Shown piece by piece: positions 50,765-55,278 of a DNA stretch of 55,278 nt. A model generated the notes under the pieces. That model was given only the letters and a program-made list of their open reading frames with translations. It was not told the DNA's origin and made no database searches. Numbering within the stretch: the stretch's first letter is position 1; each line of letters begins with the position of its first letter. Position numbers and translations under genes: made by a program. The stretch spans positions 1-55,278 of the forward strand of contig JAHJSA010000069.1 of the NCBI GenBank assembly GCA_018830645.1, read 5' to 3'. This stretch comes from Actinomycetota bacterium. Lineage in GTDB: Bacteria > Actinomycetota > Thermoleophilia > RBG-16-64-13.

Positions 50765-50783
50765 TGTTGGTAGTATACCAACA
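50765..50783. promoter_or_regulatory. Operator palindrome of the HicA-like pair
   Basis: Perfect 8-base arms TGTTGGTA and TACCAACA around GTA, directly in front of the HicA-like ATG. Presumably bound by the helix-turn-helix partner. Confidence 0.55.
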
Positions 50784-50938
50784 TCTGAATCGGCCGGTGG
50801 CCGGGAAACCCCGCTCTGCTTCTGGCAGGCAGACGTTACGACGGAACAACGAAGAACCTCCGGCATTCCTATGAGGGACATGAACCCAGGGATTGCGCTC
50901 GAGTATCAGGCGCGGTTCACTCGGACGCAGGGCCACAG

Positions 50939-50977
50939 TAGAATCCCAGTCAGCGATCCACCATTGGACCAAGTGCC
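50939..50977. repeat. Dispersed repeat copy 3
   Basis: TAGAATCCCAGTCAGC-GATCCACCATTGGACCAAGTGCC; matches copy 1 over its whole length with a few substitutions. TTCACT lies 17 bases before TAGAAT, so this copy could also serve as a promoter for the small plus-strand gene. The 50784-51083 gap contains nothing else recognised. Confidence 0.55.
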
Positions 50978-51083
50978 TACGTAGGCGCAGCGAGGTTGAA
51001 GGACGATTACCATACGTGGCGCCCGGCTCCCCATCCCCGGGCTTCTCTCGGTGAAGACCCCAAACAGGCTAGGAGACACCAAC

Positions 51084-51353
51084 ATGAAAGAGACGGATGA
51101 GCGACTCACCAGACTCGACACGGGGCGCGACGTGGACCTGAGTATTCGGAATGGAGTCCTGGTCAGCACAAAGATGGCCTTCGCCCTTGGCGACGGTCAC
51201 TATGGCATCTTCCACGCTGTTGACGGCACGGTGGTCACGTTCACCCGCGAAGGCATGCGAGAGGTGCTGGAAGGCGTGCGCGACCCACGCGACGGAGACG
51301 AGGAGGAGTCCGGAAGCGCGATCAGCGAGGAGCCCCCGGGGCGACCTAGTTGA
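51084..51353 (+). CDS. Small protein of unknown function
   Basis: 89 residues from ATG 51084 with AGGAG nine bases before. Acidic C-terminus (DPRDGDEEESG); middle strands (DVDLSIRNGVLVSTKMAFALGD, YGIFHAVDGTVVTFT) suggest a small beta domain. No family recognised. Its end overlaps convergently the end of the helicase gene by eight bases. Confidence 0.45.
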   Translation: MKETDERLTRLDTGRDVDLSIRNGVLVSTKMAFALGDGHYGIFHAVDGTVVTFTREGMREVLEGVRDPRDGDEEESGSAISEEPPGRPS

Positions 51354-53337
51354 GCCCCTTCAGCCCCATCTCGACGAGCGACTCGTATGTTGCGTCCAGA
51401 CCGCGGTGGCCCTTGGGCACCCAGATGACGACCCCATCGCGACCCCTCGTAAGCAACACCCGGTAGCTGTTGATGCGTAGTTGATGGGGATCGCGTGCGC
51501 GACTTCTGGGGCTCGGTCGGGTAAGCCAAGAATCTCCACCCCACCAGAGATCCTTCCCCCAGCAGAAGACCGGCAGGTCTAGCTCCAATCCTTGGCACTG
51601 GAACTCGGAGACCGGAACCGCCAGCTGACAGCACGATCGGACTTGGTCCGGGTCATCGTAGAACCACTTGTGCACCTGCACCTTCTGGCCGGCTAGATAT
51701 CCTGCATCGATCCCATACTCTTCGAGACCCGCCTTCGATGAGGCCAGCAGCCCGTATCGGCGATCACGCTCTCCGGCGTAGCGCTCCCGGACGTACTGTT
51801 TCGCCTGCTCGAGTTCCCGCGTGACATAGAGGTCAAAGCCCTGGGCATCAAGACCGCGACTGACCTCGGCCGCCGCATCGAGATTGTCGGTGAGGAGCTT
51901 CTCAACCCAAAGCTGGACGTCTTCCGCAAGATGAGTGCGGAGCGACATCGTCAGATCAAGATGATCATTGAGTTCAAGTCTGGCAGCCCCCGAGAACACA
52001 TTGGCAAGCTTGGTGGGGCAATGGACCACCCAATCTCCCCCTGCACCGGTGATGGCCTCGTTCCACTGTGCCAGGCCTGCCTCCTCGCCGATGTGAATCT
52101 CTTGCCCCTGTCCTACGAGGCCCACCATTAGCGCCCACGGCTTCCGAGCTCCGATGCGAAGGAAATCCTCCGGTTCGCTGTACAGCCGCTGCTTGGTCGC
52201 GGACTGTCCGGCATCCCATGCTCGCTGGGCCTCGTCGTAGACCCACACCTGTTCTTCCGGCACACGCATGCCGCTCGCCCCGTAGTCCTTCAGATATCCA
52301 TGGACGTCCTGAACGAACACCCCGCTCTTCAGCGCGTACCGCAGCACCTTGACCAGAGGCCCGTTCCCAGAGAGATACACGGCCGTTCGGCGACTGCCGG
52401 TGTCGCCAAAGTGGTTCTGGTAGACGAACTGCAGGCCAACCAGAGTCTTACCCGATCCAGGCACGCCCGTCACGAGGGCGAGGTGGTGTTCTCCACCCGC
52501 GCGAGCGGCCTCGGCGGACCGGACGAGTTCGGCGACAGTCTCCGGGATGCCGGCGCTGGACGCCCGGCGAATGTGAGGCAGCTCCTCGTGTTCGAAGATA
52601 CGCCGAGCCGCAGAGACCAGAGAGGGAAGCGGCTCGTAGTCGGCGGTCAGCCACGCCTCGGCGTCAAGGGGCTCGGCCGGAGACCGCACGAAGAGGGCAA
52701 GGAGGACATCGGCCAGCGTGGCCGGACCGGTGATGGTGACCCTGTAGGGAGAGGGCTGCTGCTCCCGAGGGTCGAGACGTGCAGGCGGCTCGCCCCGGCT
52801 CTCCCGACCGCTGGGTTCCTCGTCCGGGCTTCGCGTGAGAACGAGCACCGGGTTGACCAGCTTGTCGTGAGAGGCGGCGTGATACTCGGAGAGATCCCGG
52901 GCGTAGGCGGCCACCTGGTCGATGTGGGCCGGTTGAGGCCGATCGGCATCCTTGAACTCCAGGACGATCACCTGGGAGCCGGTGAGAACAACGACGTCCG
53001 GGCGGCGACCGCGCTCCCGGGGAAGTTCGTATTCAAAGACAGCATACCACTCGCGAGCGCGAGCCTCTCGGGCAACTGCGGCGCTGAGGACCGACTTCAG
53101 CACCGTGAACTCGTTCCGCCAGGCGGTAAGTTGCAGGCCGTCGGGGCCAAGACCCATGCAACGACGAAGGTGGGCGGACAGTGCGTCGACGAAGTGTTCC
53201 TCGGTCAGGACGATGAAGTCCGCCACCGAGCCGTGCCAGCCGGCCGGCGTACGTTCTCGCCCCTCCCCTTGTCCACGGGCGCCGATCTTGTCGAGTTCTT
53301 GCACGAGTCCCCCCAAAGGCTGACCGCCCATCATCAT
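51346..53337 (-). CDS. DUF2075-type helicase/ATPase with N-terminal nuclease-like domain
   Basis: 663 residues from the triple ATG at 53337-53329. Residues about 70-140 contain RGRRPDVVVLTGSQVIVLEFKDAD, which has the D...ExK pattern of PD-(D/E)xK nucleases. Walker A TGVPGSGKTLVGLQF and Walker B VWVYDEAQRAWD mark the DUF2075 P-loop domain; FQCQGLELDLPVFCWG and YRVLLTRGRDGVVIWVP are UvrD-like C-terminal helicase motifs. Proteins of this build occur in restriction or phage-defence settings. A longer upstream frame overlapping the divergent gene is rejected. Confidence 0.85.
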   Translation of the reverse strand: MMMGGQPLGGLVQELDKIGARGQGEGRERTPAGWHGSVADFIVLTEEHFVDALSAHLRRCMGLGPDGLQLTAWRNEFTVLKSVLSAAVAREARAREWYAVFEYELPRERGRRPDVVVLTGSQVIVLEFKDADRPQPAHIDQVAAYARDLSEYHAASHDKLVNPVLVLTRSPDEEPSGRESRGEPPARLDPREQQPSPYRVTITGPATLADVLLALFVRSPAEPLDAEAWLTADYEPLPSLVSAARRIFEHEELPHIRRASSAGIPETVAELVRSAEAARAGGEHHLALVTGVPGSGKTLVGLQFVYQNHFGDTGSRRTAVYLSGNGPLVKVLRYALKSGVFVQDVHGYLKDYGASGMRVPEEQVWVYDEAQRAWDAGQSATKQRLYSEPEDFLRIGARKPWALMVGLVGQGQEIHIGEEAGLAQWNEAITGAGGDWVVHCPTKLANVFSGAARLELNDHLDLTMSLRTHLAEDVQLWVEKLLTDNLDAAAEVSRGLDAQGFDLYVTRELEQAKQYVRERYAGERDRRYGLLASSKAGLEEYGIDAGYLAGQKVQVHKWFYDDPDQVRSCCQLAVPVSEFQCQGLELDLPVFCWGKDLWWGGDSWLTRPSPRSRARDPHQLRINSYRVLLTRGRDGVVIWVPKGHRGLDATYESLVEMGLKGLN

Positions 53338-53379
53338 ACAACCGATGTCCCATCGAACATCAACAGGTGACTCGCTACC

Positions 53380-53646
53380 GTGCACCGCATGGAGCCCGGT
53401 CTCGTATTCACGCAGCACGCGCAGGATGTCATCGAGGAAAGGATGATCGATCCGTCCTGGGTGGCTCTGACTGTGGACTCGCCCGAGGCGACCCTGCGGG
53501 ACGCACGCGATCCGGAGATCACCCATGCCCTGCGGCGCATACCCGAACACGGCAACCGGGTGCTCAGGGTCGTCTATAATCACACAGTCGACCCTCAGCG
53601 GGTCGTGACCGCGTACTTCGACCGCACCCTGAAGGGGAAGCTGTGA
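53380..53646 (+). CDS. DUF4258 protein (RelE-like toxin candidate)
   Basis: 88 residues, GTG start (a second ATG start three codons later is possible). FTQHAQDVIEERMIDPSWVALTVDSPEA and RVLRVVYNHTVDPQRVVTAYFDR are typical DUF4258, a small RelE/BrnT-like fold. It overlaps the DUF2283 gene by GTGA. The pair is a proposed toxin-antitoxin-like unit. Confidence 0.83.
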   Translation: MHRMEPGLVFTQHAQDVIEERMIDPSWVALTVDSPEATLRDARDPEITHALRRIPEHGNRVLRVVYNHTVDPQRVVTAYFDRTLKGKL

Positions 53647-53843
53647 AAGTTCGCTTTGACGAAGAGGCGGACGCGCTCTACGTGCGGCTGGGCGACTCGC
53701 GCATTGTGGAGTCGGAGGAACTGAGGCCGGGACTCATCGTCGACCTCGACGAGCAGGGCGAGGTCGTGGGCCTGGAGATCCTCGACGTCGCCAAGCGTGT
53801 CCCCACAGCCGATCTGAAGCACATGGACTTCGAGGTCGGGTAG
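53643..53843 (+). CDS. DUF2283 protein
   Basis: 66 residues from GTG. VRFDEEADALYVRLGDSRIVESEEL and GLIVDLDEQGEVVGLEILDVAKR are the DUF2283 signature. It is coupled to the DUF4258 gene and is presumably its antitoxin or binding partner; no DNA-binding motif is evident. Confidence 0.88.
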   Translation: MKVRFDEEADALYVRLGDSRIVESEELRPGLIVDLDEQGEVVGLEILDVAKRVPTADLKHMDFEVG

Positions 53844-53901
53844 GTTCCGCGCCCCACACGGAACCGGCGGTCCGCCCGCCTCGCCGCGCGCCCCCGCCCC
53901 C

Positions 53902-55236
53902 TCACCCCAGATTGGGCAACGGATTCGCCACCCCGCGCCGCATGCGCAGCGCGACCAGCAAGCTCAGGCCGGCACCCACCAGACACACAACGGCCACCTC
54001 GCCCACCGCCGTCCGGATCCCCTGGTGCTCGGCCAACGTGCCCACCAGGAGGCTGCCGAGAGGCGTGGTCCCGATGAAGAGCAGGGCGTACATCGACATC
54101 ACCCGTCCCCGCAGCTCGCCGGGCACGATCAGCTGCAGGCGGCTGTTGGCCCCGGTGTGGAACAGAATGCCGAAGAAGCCTAGGGCCACAAGCAGTGCGA
54201 GGGCCATCGTCTGACCCGGCGCCAGCGCGAGCAGGAACAGCACGACGCTGAAGCCTCCTGCCCCCACCAGGACCGTCCGCCGCGTCGGCCGGCCCCGGGA
54301 AGCGACGAACACCGCCGCGCAGAGCGATCCCGCCCCCATCGCCGCGGTAAGCGCGCCCAGACCTTCGGGCCCCGATCCGTACGCATACCGCGCCAGCAGG
54401 GGGAGCATCACGGTGAAGTTGTAGCCGAAGGTGCCGATGAAGGCCACCATGCCGAGGATCAGCGCCACGTCCGGAGTGCGGGCGGCGTAGCGGAACCCGT
54501 CACCCAGCTGTCGCACGACCCCGGCCCGAGCGGCCCGCGGCCCCAGGTGCAGGTCCGCCGTACGCAGGAGCGCGAACGCCGCCAACACGGGCACGAAGCT
54601 CACCGCGTTCAGCCAGAAGCAGACCGCTACGCCCACCGTGGAGACCAAGACTCCCCCCACGGCCGGCCCCAGGATGCGGGCCAGGTTGAACTGGGAGGAG
54701 TTGAGAGCCACAGCGTTCTGCACGTCGGCCGGGCCCACCATCTCGACGACGAACGCCTGGCGCGTGGGGATGTCCACCGCCTCGGCTATGCCCCGCACCA
54801 GCGCCAGCGCGTAGACCAGGGACATGCTGATCGCGCCGGCGGTGGTGAGAGCCGCCATGGCGAAGGCCTGCACCATCAGCACGGACTGCGTGGTCGCGAG
54901 AAGGCGGCGCTTGGGCAGCCGGTCCGCGAGCAGTCCGCCGAACAGGGAGAGGACCAGCGTGGGCCCGAAGCGCATGGTCATGGCGAGCCCGAGTCTCACC
55001 GGCGAGCCGGTCAGATCGAGCACGAGCCAGGCGAGGGCTACGTCGGCCATCCACGTCCCCACCAAACTGACGAGCTGGCCCGTCCAGAACAAGCGGAAGT
55101 TGCGGTGCTTGAGAGAGCGCGAGGTGGCGGCGACATCGCGGCGCACGCGGCCGGCGGCAAGGGCGGCAGCAAGCGAGAGTGCCGCGGAGGATCGGGGAAG
55201 GATGGTCACGGGTGGAGATGATACTCCCCCGTTCAT
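53902..55236 (-). CDS. Major facilitator superfamily transporter (EntS-like exporter)
   Basis: 444 residues, about 12 hydrophobic segments. FRLFWTGQLVSLVGTWMADVALAWLVLDLTGSP and GGLLADRLPKRRLLATTQ (the MFS motif A between helices 2 and 3) and MLPLLARYAYGSGPEGLGALTAAMGAG place it in the MFS_3/EntS-like group of proton-driven exporters, whose substrates are siderophores, drugs or unknown. The first 40 residues are a cytoplasmic Ala/Arg-rich extension. The right edge of the window (55237-55278) holds no gene. Confidence 0.88.
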   Translation of the reverse strand: MNGGVSSPPVTILPRSSAALSLAAALAAGRVRRDVAATSRSLKHRNFRLFWTGQLVSLVGTWMADVALAWLVLDLTGSPVRLGLAMTMRFGPTLVLSLFGGLLADRLPKRRLLATTQSVLMVQAFAMAALTTAGAISMSLVYALALVRGIAEAVDIPTRQAFVVEMVGPADVQNAVALNSSQFNLARILGPAVGGVLVSTVGVAVCFWLNAVSFVPVLAAFALLRTADLHLGPRAARAGVVRQLGDGFRYAARTPDVALILGMVAFIGTFGYNFTVMLPLLARYAYGSGPEGLGALTAAMGAGSLCAAVFVASRGRPTRRTVLVGAGGFSVVLFLLALAPGQTMALALLVALGFFGILFHTGANSRLQLIVPGELRGRVMSMYALLFIGTTPLGSLLVGTLAEHQGIRTAVGEVAVVCLVGAGLSLLVALRMRRGVANPLPNLG

Positions 55237-55278
55237 CCGACGGGTCCGGGAGAGCGCGCCGGGTACGTCAGCCTATCT

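Noticed and set aside
1-55278. tRNA, rRNA or CRISPR arrays
   Set aside because: No cloverleaf with a GGTTCGAATCC-type arm and no regularly spaced repeats were seen on either strand.

Overview
The window is high-GC DNA from what looks like an anaerobic or facultative actinobacterium, probably an environmental or metagenome-assembled genome. The evidence is strong GC codon bias, many GTG starts, an actinobacterial-type phosphofructokinase with pyrophosphate-enzyme residues, actinobacterial/Gram-positive LexA boxes (GAAC-N4-GTTC) before a DnaE2-type polymerase, molybdenum enzymes of anaerobic aromatic metabolism, and an in-frame UGA with a bacterial SECIS-like hairpin, implying a selenocysteine system elsewhere. 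No tRNA, rRNA or CRISPR array was seen.

Layout. 0-5 kb is a mobile region: a gene tail, an intact IS1634-type element, three toxin-antitoxin (TA) modules and an N-terminally shortened integron-type integrase. 5-20.8 kb, all minus strand, is a catabolic region: a three-subunit molybdenum hydroxylase, acetoacetate-CoA ligase, an inserted vapBC pair, and then a set closely matching anaerobic pyrogallol/phloroglucinol breakdown: both transhydroxylase subunits, a cyclase-family ring hydrolase, a 3-hydroxyacyl-CoA-dehydrogenase-like enzyme, an SDR reductase, a cupin, an IclR regulator and a BKACE lyase. Predicted flow: pyrogallol -> phloroglucinol -> dihydrophloroglucinol -> 3-hydroxy-5-oxohexanoate -> triacetate -> acetoacetate + acetoacetyl-CoA, with acetoacetate then activated by the ligase.

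20.9-25.8 kb, same strand, is a second ring-polyol operon resembling the Thermotoga inositol route (IolM, IolN and IolO homologues) with a split transketolase embedded in it. A probable PPi-dependent phosphofructokinase follows. 27.1-29.6 kb holds an MsrB/MsrA pair, whose MsrA reads through UGA at its catalytic position, and a branched-chain aminotransferase.

29.9-36 kb, plus strand, has a membrane-anchored GYF_2-subtilase, an Lgt-like membrane protein, a strip of decayed genes (extradiol dioxygenase, TfoX and sortase pieces), a secreted Thr/Pro-rich protein and an alpha/beta hydrolase. 36-41.6 kb has a HicB-like antitoxin and dnaE2 behind two SOS boxes and a possible leader peptide.

41.6-53.9 kb is an accessory/defence island: about seven TA-like modules, an XRE regulator divergent from a TOTE-type primase-helicase, a PD-(D/E)xK-like plus DUF2075 helicase protein, a VOC protein and several remnants. 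Many of its modules have a palindrome at the promoter, and a dispersed imperfect repeat recurs between them. An MFS transporter closes the window.
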